Assembly: GCF_018459925.1 (NCBI RefSeq)
Contig: NZ_CP075371.1
Coordinates: 3,968,001 to 4,032,000 of the forward strand
From: Nocardioides aquaticus
GTDB taxonomy: Bacteria; Actinomycetota; Actinomycetes; Propionibacteriales; Nocardioidaceae
Direction: 5' to 3'
Length of the DNA: 64,000 nucleotides
The notes under the pieces were generated by a model. It searched no databases. It saw only the letters and a list, made by a program, of their open reading frames with translations, and was not told the origin of the DNA. The position numbers were made by a program, and so were the translations under genes. The stretch's first letter is position 1, and each line of letters begins with the position of its first letter. Positions 51,298-60,454 of this stretch are shown piece by piece.

Positions 51298-52613
51298 CCG
51301 GGCACGGCTGTGGCGGACCCCGCAGCACACCGACCGATTCGCGCCTCGCCGGCCTCGCGGAGGCGTACGCCGGTCGGCGGACGCTGCTCGGCGCCGCCGG
51401 CGGGGCCGGCCTGGTCTTCTCGGCCGCGGCCGGGACTGCGGCCGCCGCGCCCCGTCGCCGGACGCGCAAGCGGGCCTACGTCGTGGTCGTCGACGGGTGC
51501 CGACCCGAGGAGATCGACAGCGGGCTGACACCGAACCTGCGGTCGCTGCGCGACGCCGGTCTGCGGTACGGCCGCGCGACGTCGCTTCCGGTGATGGAGA
51601 CCATCCCGAACCACACGATGATGATGACCGGGCGACGCCCCGACCGGACCGGTGTGCCGGCGAACTCCGTCTACGACCGGGCGCTCGGCGAGGTCCGCAC
51701 CCTGGACCGGCCGCGCGACCTGCGGGGACCGACCATCCTGGAGCGGCTCGACCGCCGCGGGCTGCGGACCGCGACGGTGCTCAGCAAGGAGTACCTCTAC
51801 GGGATCTTCGGCACCCGGGCGACCTACCGCTGGGAGCCGGGGCCGGTCATCCCGGTCGCGGAGTACGCCCCCGACGAGTTCACGATGGCCGCGGCGCGCG
51901 AGATGGTGACCGCGCACGACCCGCACCTGATGTTCGTCAACCTCGGCGACGTCGACCGGTTCGCGCACAGCGACCTCACCGGGCCCAGTGGCCTCGAGGT
52001 GCTGCGGCGCACCGCGCTGCTGAACACCGACCGGCTCGTGGGCGGTTTCGTCGATCTGCTCAAGGAGACCGGCCGGTGGGAGGACAGCCTGCTGGTGGTG
52101 CTCGCCGACCACTCGATGGACTACTCCACCCCGGACCGCGTGATCAGCCTGACCGCGCCGATCGAGGCCGACCCGTTCCTGGCCGGGAGGGTGGCGATCG
52201 GCGACAACGGCGGCGCCGACCTCCTCTACTGGCTCGGCCCCGACCGGCAGCGGGAGCGGGCCGTACGCCGGATGCGCGCGATCGCCCAGGGCACCGAGGG
52301 CGTGCTCGAGGCGCTCGACCGCCGCACGCGGTCGCTGCGGCTCGGCCCGGAGGCCGGCGACGTGGTCGTGTACTGCCGCGCCGGGTGGCGCTTCTCCGAC
52401 CCGGACCCGGTCACCAGCAACCCGATCCCGGGCAACCACGGGCACCCGGCGACCCGGCCGATCCCGTTCTTCCTCAGCGGCGGGCACCCGGCCGTACCGC
52501 GGCGGACCGCGCGTCCCGGCCTGGCCACGACCGCCGACGTGGCGCCCACGGTCGGGGAGTTCCTCGGCCTGCCGGCCCCGCGCGGCGGGTACGACGGGCG
52601 CAGCCGGTTGTAG
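51294..52613 (+). CDS. Type I phosphodiesterase/nucleotide pyrophosphatase family enzyme
   Basis: 439 aa from a GTG that overlaps the PhoD stop codon. A hydrophobic segment with small residues (LLGAAGGAGLVFSAAAGTAA, near 35) behaves as an export signal. The alkaline-phosphatase-superfamily core has YVVVVDGCRPEEI near 64, the nucleophile Thr in ETIPNHTMMMTGRRPDRTG near 102, NLGDVDRFAH near 217 and LVVLADHSMDY near 268, as in NPP-type enzymes. It probably cleaves phosphodiesters or pyrophosphates so that PhoD can release phosphate (inference). Confidence 0.82.
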   Translation: MTGHGCGGPRSTPTDSRLAGLAEAYAGRRTLLGAAGGAGLVFSAAAGTAAAAPRRRTRKRAYVVVVDGCRPEEIDSGLTPNLRSLRDAGLRYGRATSLPVMETIPNHTMMMTGRRPDRTGVPANSVYDRALGEVRTLDRPRDLRGPTILERLDRRGLRTATVLSKEYLYGIFGTRATYRWEPGPVIPVAEYAPDEFTMAAAREMVTAHDPHLMFVNLGDVDRFAHSDLTGPSGLEVLRRTALLNTDRLVGGFVDLLKETGRWEDSLLVVLADHSMDYSTPDRVISLTAPIEADPFLAGRVAIGDNGGADLLYWLGPDRQRERAVRRMRAIAQGTEGVLEALDRRTRSLRLGPEAGDVVVYCRAGWRFSDPDPVTSNPIPGNHGHPATRPIPFFLSGGHPAVPRRTARPGLATTADVAPTVGEFLGLPAPRGGYDGRSRL

Positions 52614-52614
52614 G

Positions 52615-52680
52615 CGCCGCAAGCGTCACCTCGAGGCGCCGCGAGCGTCATCTCGGCTGTCCGCGAGCGTCATCTCGGCG
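52615..52680. repeat. Three imperfect tandem repeats between convergent genes
   Basis: CGCCGCAAGCGTCACCTCG, CGCCGCGAGCGTCATCTCGG and CCGCGAGCGTCATCTCGG follow one another with a ~22-23-base period between the phosphodiesterase and dinG stop codons. They may be copies of a genome-wide intergenic repeat. Confidence 0.5.
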
Positions 52681-54696
52681 TCAGGTGGCGGAGGCCGACA
52701 GACGCTTCAGGGCCTGGCGGACCAGGGCGGGGTCGGTGGTCGGCCACATCGGCGGGAGGCTGGCCTTGAGGAACGAGCCGTAGCGGGCGGTGGCCAGGCG
52801 GGGGTCGAGGACCGCGACCACGCCCCGGTCCTCCCCGCTGCGGATCAACCGGCCGGCGCCCTGCGCCAGCAGCAGGGCGGCGTGGGTGGCCGCGACCTGC
52901 ATGAACCCGTTGCCGCCGGCCTTGTCGGCCGCCTTCTGCCGCGCGCTCATCAGGGGGTCGTCGGGGCGCGGGAACGGGATCCGGTCGATGATCACCAGCT
53001 GGCAGGTGTCGCCCGGGACGTCGAGGCCCTGCCACAGGCTGAGCGTGCCGAACAGGCAGGTGTGCGGGTCCTCGACGAACTGCTTGGCCAGCTCCGGCAG
53101 CTGCGCGTCGCCCTGGGCCAGCGTGGTCAGGTGCGGCAGCCGCTCCCGGATCGCCTCCGCGGCGGCCTCGGCCGCCCGACGGCTCGAGAACAGCCCGAGG
53201 GTACGGCCCTCGGCGGCGTCGACCAGCCCGGCGATCTCGTCGAGCTGGGCCGGTCCGAGACCGTCGCGTCCCGGGGGTGGGAGGTGCCGGGCGACGTACA
53301 TGATCCCCTGCCGGCCGTAGTCGAACGGCGACCCGACGTCGAGGCCCACCCACGGCAGCACGTCCTCGGTGCGCTCGGCGCCGGCGCCGGGCTCGGTGCG
53401 CTCGCCCGGCTTGAGGCCCAGGCTGCCGGCGACCGGGCCGAAGTCGCCGCCCAGCATCAAGGTGGCCGAGGTGAGCACGACCGACTTGTCGGCCAGCAGC
53501 TTGTCGCGCATCGGGCCCCACACCTGCAGCGGCGCCACGCACAGCCGCGGCGGCACCCGCTCGGTGCCCTCGTTCATCCACAGCACGTCGGCCTGGGAGG
53601 CGGCGGCCATCCGCTCGGCGGTGTCGAAGACGTCCTGGACCATGCCCCGCGACTGCTGGAGGCCGGGGTCGACCTCCTCGCCGCCGCCCCCGCCGACGGG
53701 CTTCTGCTTGGGGTAGGCCGACAGGCAGGTCCGGGCGGTGTCGCGGACCCGCGCCAGCGCCTCGGCGAGCTGGTCGGGCAGCGTCTCGAACCGGCCCGGG
53801 GACGCGGCCTGCATCGCGTCGCGCAGGTCGCCGGCGGCCTCGTCGAGGCTGTCGGCCTCGTCACCGTCGACGTGGCGCTGGCTGCGGCGCGCGGCCCGCT
53901 CGACGTCCATCGGGGTCAGCTCGTCGGTCGCGGCCTGGGTCACCCGCGCGACCAGCTCGTGCGCCTCGTCGACGACCACGGCGTCGTACTCCGGGATCAT
54001 CGGGACGCCCTCGATGGCGTCGATGGCCAGCAGGGAGTGGTTGGTGACGATCAGGTGGGAGGCGTGGGCGCGCTCCTTGGCGACCTCGGCGAAGCACTCC
54101 TCGCCGAAGGGGCAGCGGGCCGCGCCCAGGCAGTCGCGGTGGCTGACCGAGACCTGGCGCCACTCCTTGTCGGTGTGGCGCGGGGCGTTGTCGCGCTCGC
54201 CGGTCCCGCTGTTCTCGGCCTCCTTCTCGGCCCAGCTGCGCAGCTCGAGGACCTTGCCGGCCATCGAGCCCTGCGGCACGTCGACCAGCGCACCCTGGTC
54301 GTCGGGCACGCCCTCGCGGATGCGGTGCAGGCAGGCGTAGTTGGAGCGGCCCTTCAGCACCGCGAACGACGCGTCGACGCCACGCGTGCCCTTCACGGCC
54401 TCGACCAGGCGGGGCAGGTCGCGCTCGACGAGCTGGTGCTGCAGGGCCAGGGTCGCGGTGGCCACCACGACGCGACGCCGGTGCAGCAGCGCCGGCACGA
54501 GGTAGGCCAGCGACTTGCCGGTGCCGGTGCCGGCCTGGACGAGCAGGTGGTGCTCGTCCTCCATCGCCTCCGCGACGGCCTCGGCCATCGCCACCTGGCC
54601 GCTGCGCTCGACGCCGCCGAGGGCCTCGACCGCGGCGTGCAGGACCGTGCGCACGGCTCCCGGCGTGGACGGGGCGGCGCTGGTCGGGTCGGGCAC
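52681..54696 (-). CDS. dinG: DinG-like ATP-dependent DNA helicase (XPD family)
   Basis: 671 aa. Walker A VQAGTGTGKSLAYLVPALL lies near 53 and the DEAH box AVVVDEAHELVARV near 243. Between them are the cysteines of the iron-sulfur cluster (one in NYACLHRI, three in DCLGAARCPFGEECF). The C-terminal lobe has TSATLMLGG and GTLSLWQGLDVPGD and ends with QGAGRLIRSGEDRGV. It unwinds DNA and R-loops in repair. The start is the first ATG of the frame and has no clear ribosome site. A large hairpin separates it from the upstream isomerase operon. Confidence 0.88.
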   Translation of the reverse strand: MPDPTSAAPSTPGAVRTVLHAAVEALGGVERSGQVAMAEAVAEAMEDEHHLLVQAGTGTGKSLAYLVPALLHRRRVVVATATLALQHQLVERDLPRLVEAVKGTRGVDASFAVLKGRSNYACLHRIREGVPDDQGALVDVPQGSMAGKVLELRSWAEKEAENSGTGERDNAPRHTDKEWRQVSVSHRDCLGAARCPFGEECFAEVAKERAHASHLIVTNHSLLAIDAIEGVPMIPEYDAVVVDEAHELVARVTQAATDELTPMDVERAARRSQRHVDGDEADSLDEAAGDLRDAMQAASPGRFETLPDQLAEALARVRDTARTCLSAYPKQKPVGGGGGEEVDPGLQQSRGMVQDVFDTAERMAAASQADVLWMNEGTERVPPRLCVAPLQVWGPMRDKLLADKSVVLTSATLMLGGDFGPVAGSLGLKPGERTEPGAGAERTEDVLPWVGLDVGSPFDYGRQGIMYVARHLPPPGRDGLGPAQLDEIAGLVDAAEGRTLGLFSSRRAAEAAAEAIRERLPHLTTLAQGDAQLPELAKQFVEDPHTCLFGTLSLWQGLDVPGDTCQLVIIDRIPFPRPDDPLMSARQKAADKAGGNGFMQVAATHAALLLAQGAGRLIRSGEDRGVVAVLDPRLATARYGSFLKASLPPMWPTTDPALVRQALKRLSASAT

Positions 54697-54784
54697 CGCA
54701 GAACCCTAGCCGCGCGGGGGCGTACGCCGCGGGCCCGGGCGGGAGACCTGTGGAGGGCGCCCGCCCGGACCCGCGTCGGGGGAC

Positions 54785-54842
54785 CCCGGGACGTCATACC
54801 GGCGACCGCTCAACCGCGGTGCGGGTCGTATGACGTCCCGGG
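54785..54842. terminator. Long hairpin between the isomerase operon and dinG
   Basis: CCCGGGACGTCATAC (54785-54799) pairs perfectly with GTATGACGTCCCGGG (54828-54842), 15 bp, around a 28-base loop with its own ACCGCGGT palindrome. It lies between the end of the upstream minus-strand operon and the dinG start. ACGTCA inside each arm could also be a binding site. Confidence 0.55.
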
Positions 54843-54874
54843 CCCCACCCGGACCGTGCCGGAGCGACCGACCG

Positions 54875-55852
54875 TCAGTAGCGGACGTGCTCCAGGTAGA
54901 GGTGCCCCACCGCCGCGCTGGTCAGCGGCGAGACGTCCGGGTTGTCGTTCTCGACGATGTACTGCTCCGCGCGGTGCTTGGAGAAGATCCGCTCGAAGTC
55001 CACGACGCCGGTGCCGAGGTCGGCCATGTCGCCGGTGGCCGCGTCACGGTCCTTGACGTGGAACTGGCGGACCTCCTGCGGCGCCGCGCGCAGGGTGTCG
55101 ATCACGAACTTGTCGGGGTCGGCCTGGTTCGTGTTCACCCCGCCGGTGTAGACCCAGTAGAGGTCGGCCTCGAGGTGCACCAGCTTCGGGTCCAGCCGCT
55201 CGGTGAGGACCTGCCACGGGGTGACGCCGCCGCCGAGGTCGATCGTGAACTCGTGCGCGTGGTTGTGGTAGCCGTAGCGCAGCCCGAACCGGCGGGCGAT
55301 GCGCGCCTCGGCGTTCATCGCGTCGGCCCACCCCTGCCACTCCTCCAGCGAGTCGGAGTTGAGGTAGGGCACGTTGACGTAGGACTGCCCGAGCAGGGCG
55401 GCGTTCTCCATCTTCGTGCGCGCCTCCGCGCGGGTGGCGCTGATCCCGTCGTGGCTCGAGGTGGCCTTGAGGCCACGCTCGTCCAGCAGCGTCTTCATCT
55501 CGGCCGCGGTCCGGCCGTAGTAGCCGGCCAGCTCGACCTGCTGGTAGCCGTACTGCGCCAGGCGGTCCAGCACCGTCTCGAGGCCGGGCTCGCCCGAGAC
55601 CGCGGCGCGCAGCGTGTACATCTGCAGGCTGATGGCGCGGTGCGGCACGCGCCGCTGGCCCTTCACAGGCTTGCCCGGCTTGCCCGGCTTGCCCGGCCTG
55701 CCCGGGGCGGCCGTGGCCGCGCCCGTGCCGACGCTCGCCACCGCGAGGCCGGCGGCGCCGACCGCGGCACCGCGGAACAGCGCGCGGCGGCTGGCGCCCT
55801 TGGCGGCCAACGAGTCGTCGAGCGCCTTGTCTCCGTCGAATCCGAAACACAT
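54875..55852 (-). CDS. Exported sugar phosphate isomerase/epimerase-like TIM-barrel protein
   Basis: 325 aa from the ATG at 55852, about eight bases after GAGAGG. A twin-arginine signal (ASRRALFRGAAVGAAGLAVAS) and a (PGK)-rich linker precede an AP-endonuclease-2-type TIM barrel: ISLQMYTLRAAV near 74, YQQVELAGYYGRT, FGLRYGYHNHAHEF near 197 and LVHLEADLYWV near 225. Metal ligands are the Glu, His and Asp at the ends of these strands. It acts outside the cytoplasm, so the substrate is likely a free sugar or polyol. It is the last gene of the minus-strand catabolic cluster. Confidence 0.75.
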   Translation of the reverse strand: MCFGFDGDKALDDSLAAKGASRRALFRGAAVGAAGLAVASVGTGAATAAPGRPGKPGKPGKPVKGQRRVPHRAISLQMYTLRAAVSGEPGLETVLDRLAQYGYQQVELAGYYGRTAAEMKTLLDERGLKATSSHDGISATRAEARTKMENAALLGQSYVNVPYLNSDSLEEWQGWADAMNAEARIARRFGLRYGYHNHAHEFTIDLGGGVTPWQVLTERLDPKLVHLEADLYWVYTGGVNTNQADPDKFVIDTLRAAPQEVRQFHVKDRDAATGDMADLGTGVVDFERIFSKHRAEQYIVENDNPDVSPLTSAAVGHLYLEHVRY

Positions 55853-55902
55853 GTGCTGGTCCTCTCCGAGATGGTGCCTGGGTGGTGCTGTGGGTCGGTG
55901 GG

Positions 55903-56910
55903 TCAGTCGCGGGTGGCGAAGGCCGCGTCGAAGGCGGCGTCGGGCGCGTCGAAGGCCAGGCGCCGCACGAACTCGAGCGCCTCGGGGGCGCCGACGAGCC
56001 GGTCCATCCCGGCGTCCTCCCACTCGATCGAGATGGGGCCGTCGTAGCCGATGGCGTTGAGCATCCGGAAGCACTGCTCCCAGGGCACGTCGCCGTGGCC
56101 GGTGGAGACGAAGTCCCAGCCGCGCCGGGGGTCGGCCCACGGCAGGTGCGACCCGAGCCGGCCGTTGCGGCCGTTGCCGGTCTGGCGCTTCGCGTCCTTG
56201 CAGTCGACGTGGTAGATCCGGTCGCGGAAGTCCCACAGGAAGCCGACCGGGTCGAGGTCCTGCCACACGAAGTGGCTGGGGTCCCAGTTCAGGCCGAACG
56301 CCTCGCGGTGCCCGATCGCCTCCATCGCCGCGACCGTGGTCCAGTAGTCGTAGGCGATCTCGGAGGGGTGCACCTCGTGGGCGAACCGTACGCCGCACTC
56401 GTCGAAGACGTCGAGGATCGGGTTCCAGCGGTCGGCGAAGTCGGTGTAGCCCGCAGCGACCATCTCGGCCGAGGCCGGGGGGAACATCGCGACGTACTTC
56501 CAGATCGAGGACCCGGTGAAGCCGATGACGGTGTCCACGCCGAGCCGCTGGGCCGTGCGAGCGGTCAGCTTCATCTCCTCGGCCGCCCGCTGACGTACGC
56601 CCTCGGGGTCGCCGTCGCCCCAGACCTGCGCCGGCAGGATCGCCTGGTGCCGGGCGTCGATCGGGTCGTCGCAGACGGCCTGGCCCTTGAGGTGGTTGGA
56701 GATGGCGTGCACGGCCAGGCCGTGCTTCTCCAGCAGGTCGAGCTTGTCCTTGACGTAGCCGTCGTCCTCGGCGGCGCGCCACGGGTCGAGGTGGTCGCCC
56801 CAGCAGGCGATCTCGAGGCCGTCGTAGCCCCAGCCGGAGGCCAGCTCGCAGACCTTCTCGAAGGGGAGGTCGGCCCACTGGCCGGTGAACAGGGTGATCG
56901 GTCGGGTCAT
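55903..56910 (-). CDS. Cytoplasmic sugar phosphate isomerase/epimerase-like TIM-barrel protein
   Basis: 335 aa. [34 protein letters not shown] opens the barrel; [19 protein letters not shown] near 184, [13 protein letters not shown] near 216, [10 protein letters not shown] near 240 and [10 protein letters not shown] near 300 carry the His, Asp and Glu metal ligands of the xylose-isomerase-like family, as in IolE and IolI. The start overlaps the oxidoreductase stop (ATGA), so the two act on successive steps of one pathway. The exact substrate cannot be read from the sequence. Confidence 0.8.
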   Translation of the reverse strand: MTRPITLFTGQWADLPFEKVCELASGWGYDGLEIACWGDHLDPWRAAEDDGYVKDKLDLLEKHGLAVHAISNHLKGQAVCDDPIDARHQAILPAQVWGDGDPEGVRQRAAEEMKLTARTAQRLGVDTVIGFTGSSIWKYVAMFPPASAEMVAAGYTDFADRWNPILDVFDECGVRFAHEVHPSEIAYDYWTTVAAMEAIGHREAFGLNWDPSHFVWQDLDPVGFLWDFRDRIYHVDCKDAKRQTGNGRNGRLGSHLPWADPRRGWDFVSTGHGDVPWEQCFRMLNAIGYDGPISIEWEDAGMDRLVGAPEALEFVRRLAFDAPDAAFDAAFATRD

Positions 56911-58082
56911 GGGTGGATCTCCTGCCAGGTACGGGTGTCGGAGCTGGTCTCCACGGCGTCGAGCACGCGCTGGACCTGGAGCCCGTCGCGGAAGCCCGGC
57001 GCCGGGTCGGTGCCGGTGGCGACGGCCTGGACCAGGTCGACGACCTGGTGGGTGAAGCCGTGCTCGTAGCCCAGGCCGTGGCCCGGCGGCCACCAGGCGG
57101 CGACGTACGGGTGCTCGGCCTCGGTGGCCAGGATCCGGCGGAAGCCGGCGGTCTCGGCGGGCTCGGTGGCGTCGAAGAGCTCGAGGACGTTCATGTCCTC
57201 GAAGTCGAAGGCCAGGCTGCCGCGGGAACCGTTGACCTCGATCCGGATCGCGTTCTTGCGGCCGGTGGCGAAGCGGGTCGCCTCGAAGACGCCGAGCGCG
57301 CCGCCGCCGAAGCGGGCGATGAAGACGGCGGCGTCGTCGACGGTCACGGCGCCCCGCTCGGTGCTGGCGGTGGCGCTGAGGCCGGACTGCTCGGTGGCCA
57401 GCGGCCGCTCCTTGACGAAGGTCTCCAGCCGCGCGGAGACCTCCTGGACGCGGTCGCCGGTGATGTACTGCGTGAGGTCGACGATGTGCGCGCCGATGTC
57501 CCCGAGCGCCCCGGAGCCGGCCCGGTCCTTCTGCAGCCGCCACGACAGCGGCGCCTCGGGGTCGACCAACCAGTCCTGCAGGTACTGCGCCCGGACGTGG
57601 CGCACCTCGCCGATCCGGCCCTGCTCGACCAGCCGGCGGGCCAGCGCGACGGCCGGCACCCGCCGGTAGGTGAAGCCGACCATGGCGCGGACGCCGTGCT
57701 CGGCGGCCTCGTCGGCGGCCGCGACCATCGCCTCGGCCTCGGCCACGGAGTTGGCCAGCGGCTTCTCGCAGAGCACGTGCTTGCCGGCGCGGAGCGCGGC
57801 GATCGCGATCTCGGCGTGGGTGTCGCCCGGGGTGCAGACGTCGACCAGGTCGACGTCGTCACGCTCGAGGGTCCGCTCCCAGCTGGTCTCGGTCGCCGCC
57901 CACCCGAGACGGGTGGCGGCGGCCGCCGTACGCCCCTCGTCGCGGCCGCAGAGGACGGCGGTGACGGGGTCGAGCGGCAGGTCGAAGAAACGGGGCGCGG
58001 TGTGCCAGGCCTGGGAGTGCGCGGCCCCCATGAAGGAGTGGCCGATCATCGCCACTCCGAGGCGGGGCGTGGGGCTGGTCAT
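56907..58082 (-). CDS. Gfo/Idh/MocA family NAD(P)-dependent oxidoreductase
   Basis: 391 aa. The Rossmann N-terminus has [19 protein letters not shown] near 8, then [20 protein letters not shown] and the catalytic LCEKPLANS near 103 (EKP). The C-terminal half has [12 protein letters not shown] with the conserved Asp and His near 190. The family oxidises sugars, inositols or their derivatives. It overlaps the downstream isomerase gene and follows the ABC transporter genes on the same strand, so its substrate is likely the imported compound. Confidence 0.85.
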   Translation of the reverse strand: MTSPTPRLGVAMIGHSFMGAAHSQAWHTAPRFFDLPLDPVTAVLCGRDEGRTAAAATRLGWAATETSWERTLERDDVDLVDVCTPGDTHAEIAIAALRAGKHVLCEKPLANSVAEAEAMVAAADEAAEHGVRAMVGFTYRRVPAVALARRLVEQGRIGEVRHVRAQYLQDWLVDPEAPLSWRLQKDRAGSGALGDIGAHIVDLTQYITGDRVQEVSARLETFVKERPLATEQSGLSATASTERGAVTVDDAAVFIARFGGGALGVFEATRFATGRKNAIRIEVNGSRGSLAFDFEDMNVLELFDATEPAETAGFRRILATEAEHPYVAAWWPPGHGLGYEHGFTHQVVDLVQAVATGTDPAPGFRDGLQVQRVLDAVETSSDTRTWQEIHP

Positions 58083-58126
58083 GGGTGGTGCTCCCTTCGA
58101 GGGGTCCGGGCAGGACCCGGAGGGCG

Positions 58127-58162
58127 GCCCGCCCCACCTGCTGAGGAGGTGGTGGGGCGGGC
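58127..58162 (-). terminator. Hairpin after the binding-protein gene
   Basis: GCCCGCCCCACC pairs perfectly with GGTGGGGCGGGC around a 12-base loop, directly after the binding-protein stop codon and before the oxidoreductase. It may lower expression of the enzyme genes relative to the transporter. Confidence 0.65.
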
Positions 58163-58185
58163 GCGCCGGTCTGGGTGGGTCTGGC

Positions 58186-59238
58186 TCAGGACTCGAAGGC
58201 GGTGTCGATGAACTGCTCGACGTTGTCCGCGGTCACGACCGGGGCGTAGAGCTGCACCTCGCGGGGCACCTCGACCTCGACCAGGTCGCCGAGGGCCTTC
58301 TGCTGGACGAGCAGGCGAGCCATCATGATGCCGTCGGCGCCCTGGGTGGAGGGGTAGACGACGGTGGCCTTCAGGACGCTGTCGTCGGCCTGGATGGAAC
58401 GCATCGCGTTGGCCGAGCCGGCGCCACCGACCATGAAGAACTCGTCGCGACCGGCGTTCTCGAACGCGGCCAGGACGCCGACGCCCTGGTCGTCGTCGTG
58501 GTTCCACACGGCGTCGATCTGGGGCGCGGCCTGGAGCAGGTTGGAGGCGGCGCGCTCGCCGCCCTCGGGGGTGAAGTCGGCGGGGACGCGGTTGTCGACG
58601 TCGAGACCGCACTCGCCGAGCGCGTCCTCGAAGCCCTGGCTGCGGTCCTGGGTCAGCGGCAGCGAGTCGATGCCGGCGATCTCGGCGACCACGGCGTCGG
58701 GGTTGTCGCCCAGCTCGGAGCAGATGTAGGAGCCGGCCGAGACCCCCATGCCGTAGTTGTCGCCGAGGACGGTGACGCGGGCGGCGTTCGGGTCCTCGAA
58801 CTCGCGGTCGACGTTGATGACCGGGATGCCGGCCTCCATGGCCTGCAGCGCGACCGGAGTCATCGCGGCACCGTCGAAGGGCAGCAGCACGATCGCGTCG
58901 ACGCCGTCGTTGATGAAGGTCTCCACCTGGCTGATCTGCAGGTTCACGTCGTTGGTGCCCTCGGCGATGCGCAGGTCGACGTCCTCGTAGGCGTCGGCGG
59001 CCTCCCGGGCCGACTCGGTGATTGAGGCCATCCAGCCGTGGTCGGCGGCGGGGGCCGAGAAGCCGATGACGACGGTGTCGCCGGCCTCGTCGTTCGAGCC
59101 CTGCTCGGCCTCGGACGTGCCGCCGGCCTGGGTGCCGCCGTCGTCGGCGGCGGTGTTGCCGGTGCAGGCGGCGAGGGAGAGCACGGCGACGCCGGCGACG
59201 AGGCCGGTGCCGAGCTTGTGGGCGGACCGCAGGGACAT
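58186..59238 (-). CDS. Sugar ABC transporter substrate-binding lipoprotein
   Basis: 350 aa. A lipobox LSLAACTG (Cys near 25) follows a signal peptide. The periplasmic-binding-protein fold of the ribose/galactose type is seen in TVVIGFSAPAADHGWMASI, DAIVLLPFDGAAMTPVALQA, GIPVINVDREF, and IDAVWNHDDDQGVGVLAA. It captures a sugar or polyol outside the membrane for the permease. A 133-bp gap with a repeat separates it from the permease gene. Confidence 0.88.
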   Translation of the reverse strand: MSLRSAHKLGTGLVAGVAVLSLAACTGNTAADDGGTQAGGTSEAEQGSNDEAGDTVVIGFSAPAADHGWMASITESAREAADAYEDVDLRIAEGTNDVNLQISQVETFINDGVDAIVLLPFDGAAMTPVALQAMEAGIPVINVDREFEDPNAARVTVLGDNYGMGVSAGSYICSELGDNPDAVVAEIAGIDSLPLTQDRSQGFEDALGECGLDVDNRVPADFTPEGGERAASNLLQAAPQIDAVWNHDDDQGVGVLAAFENAGRDEFFMVGGAGSANAMRSIQADDSVLKATVVYPSTQGADGIMMARLLVQQKALGDLVEVEVPREVQLYAPVVTADNVEQFIDTAFES

Positions 59239-59302
59239 GAGGTGCTCCTTGGAGAGGTGGGGCGACGGGGCGGTGCGGGAGTCGTGCGGGTGGTGCGGGG
59301 AA

Positions 59303-59372
59303 CGGTGGTCGAGGAGCGCAGCGACCGTCGAGACGGTGGTCGAGGAGGGAGCGCAGCGACCCTCTTGAGGCC
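59303..59372. repeat. Two copies of a GGTGGTCGAGGAGCGCAGCGACC-type intergenic repeat
   Basis: Copy 1 (59303-59334) and copy 2 (59335-59372) share GGTGGTCGAGGA and GCGCAGCGACC; copy 2 has three extra bases. Each contains a GGTCG...CGACC palindrome. Such palindromic units are frequent between genes in related actinobacteria (recalled, not checked). Confidence 0.55.
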
Positions 59373-60454
59373 TAGGGGCTCTTGCTGCGAGCGGCGAAGC
59401 GCTGCTGGAGCAGCACGGCGGCGACGATGATGACCCCCTTGAGCAGCGCCTGCTCGGAGGTGGAGCGGTTGTTGAGCGTGAAGACGTTGGTCAGCGTGGT
59501 GAAGATCAGCACGCCGATGACGGTGCCGACGATGGTGCCGCGACCACCGGCGAGCAGGGTGCCGCCGATGACGACCGCGGCGATCACGTCGAGCTCGATC
59601 AGCGTGCCGTGGGTGGAGGTGCCGGTGGAGGTGCGGGAGATGATCATCAGCGCGGCGACGCCGCAGAGCACCCCGAGCTGCACGTAGAGCAGGACGGTGT
59701 GGCGCTGGACGTTGATCCCGGCCAGCCGGGCGGCCTCGGGGTTGCCCCCGACGGCGAGGGTGCGGCGCCCGAAGGTGGTCCGGTTGAAGACCACCCAGCC
59801 GATGGCGGCGACCAGGGCGAACATGATCACGATGACCGGGACGCCCACGACCTCGGCACCGAAGAAGTCGGTGAAGCCCGGTACGTCGACGATCTGGGTT
59901 CGCCGCTGGGAGATGATCTCGGCCAGCCCGCGGGCGCTGGCCAGCATCGCCAGGGTGGCGATGAACGGCACGACCTTGCCGTAGGAGACGAGCAGCCCGC
60001 TGATCAACCCGCAGGCGGCGCCGACGGCCAGGGCCGCGCCCACCATCACGATCCAGTGCGTGTCGCGGGCCATCGTCTGGGTGGCCAGGGTCGTGCACCA
60101 GACCGACGACAGGGCCATGACCGCGCCGACGGACAGGTCGATGCCGCCGCCGGTGATCACGAAGGTCATCCCGATGCTGATCACCCCGGTCACCGCGGCG
60201 AGCCGCAGGATGGTGAGCAGGTTGGCGGTCGAGCCGAACCGCTCGCCGGTGGTGACCAGGCCGACCACGCACAGGATGACCAGGGCCAGGACGAGACCGA
60301 GGTTGCGCACCAGCCCGGACCCGCCCAGCCCGCCGAGGCGCCCGCGCGCGGGCCGCTCACCGCCTGGGCCACCGGTGGTGGGGTCGGTCGGCGAGACGGG
60401 CACGGCGGTGGCCGGCAGGCCGCGGCCCGGGCTCACCTCGGTGTCGTCGCTCAT
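59372..60454 (-). CDS. Sugar ABC transporter permease (RbsC-like)
   Basis: 360 aa from the ATG at 60454, which overlaps the ATPase stop codon (ATGA). After a Pro/Gly-rich cytoplasmic start there are about eight to ten membrane helices. The family signature is present: VISIGMTFVITGGGIDLSVG near 92, and NPEAARLAGINVQRH near 233 (the loop that contacts the ATPase), then GRGTIVGTVIGVLIFTTLTN. It forms the channel for the sugar or polyol. Confidence 0.88.
   Translation of the reverse strand: MSDDTEVSPGRGLPATAVPVSPTDPTTGGPGGERPARGRLGGLGGSGLVRNLGLVLALVILCVVGLVTTGERFGSTANLLTILRLAAVTGVISIGMTFVITGGGIDLSVGAVMALSSVWCTTLATQTMARDTHWIVMVGAALAVGAACGLISGLLVSYGKVVPFIATLAMLASARGLAEIISQRRTQIVDVPGFTDFFGAEVVGVPVIVIMFALVAAIGWVVFNRTTFGRRTLAVGGNPEAARLAGINVQRHTVLLYVQLGVLCGVAALMIISRTSTGTSTHGTLIELDVIAAVVIGGTLLAGGRGTIVGTVIGVLIFTTLTNVFTLNNRSTSEQALLKGVIIVAAVLLQQRFAARSKSP

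Noticed and set aside
47677..51531. 1284-codon minus-strand frame opposite the protease and PhoD genes
   Set aside because: Antisense shadow of genes with signal peptides and catalytic motifs; no domain on the minus strand.
52615..52680. Tandem repeats between convergent genes considered as an attachment site
   Set aside because: No integrase, no matching copy elsewhere in the window; more like an intergenic repeat family.
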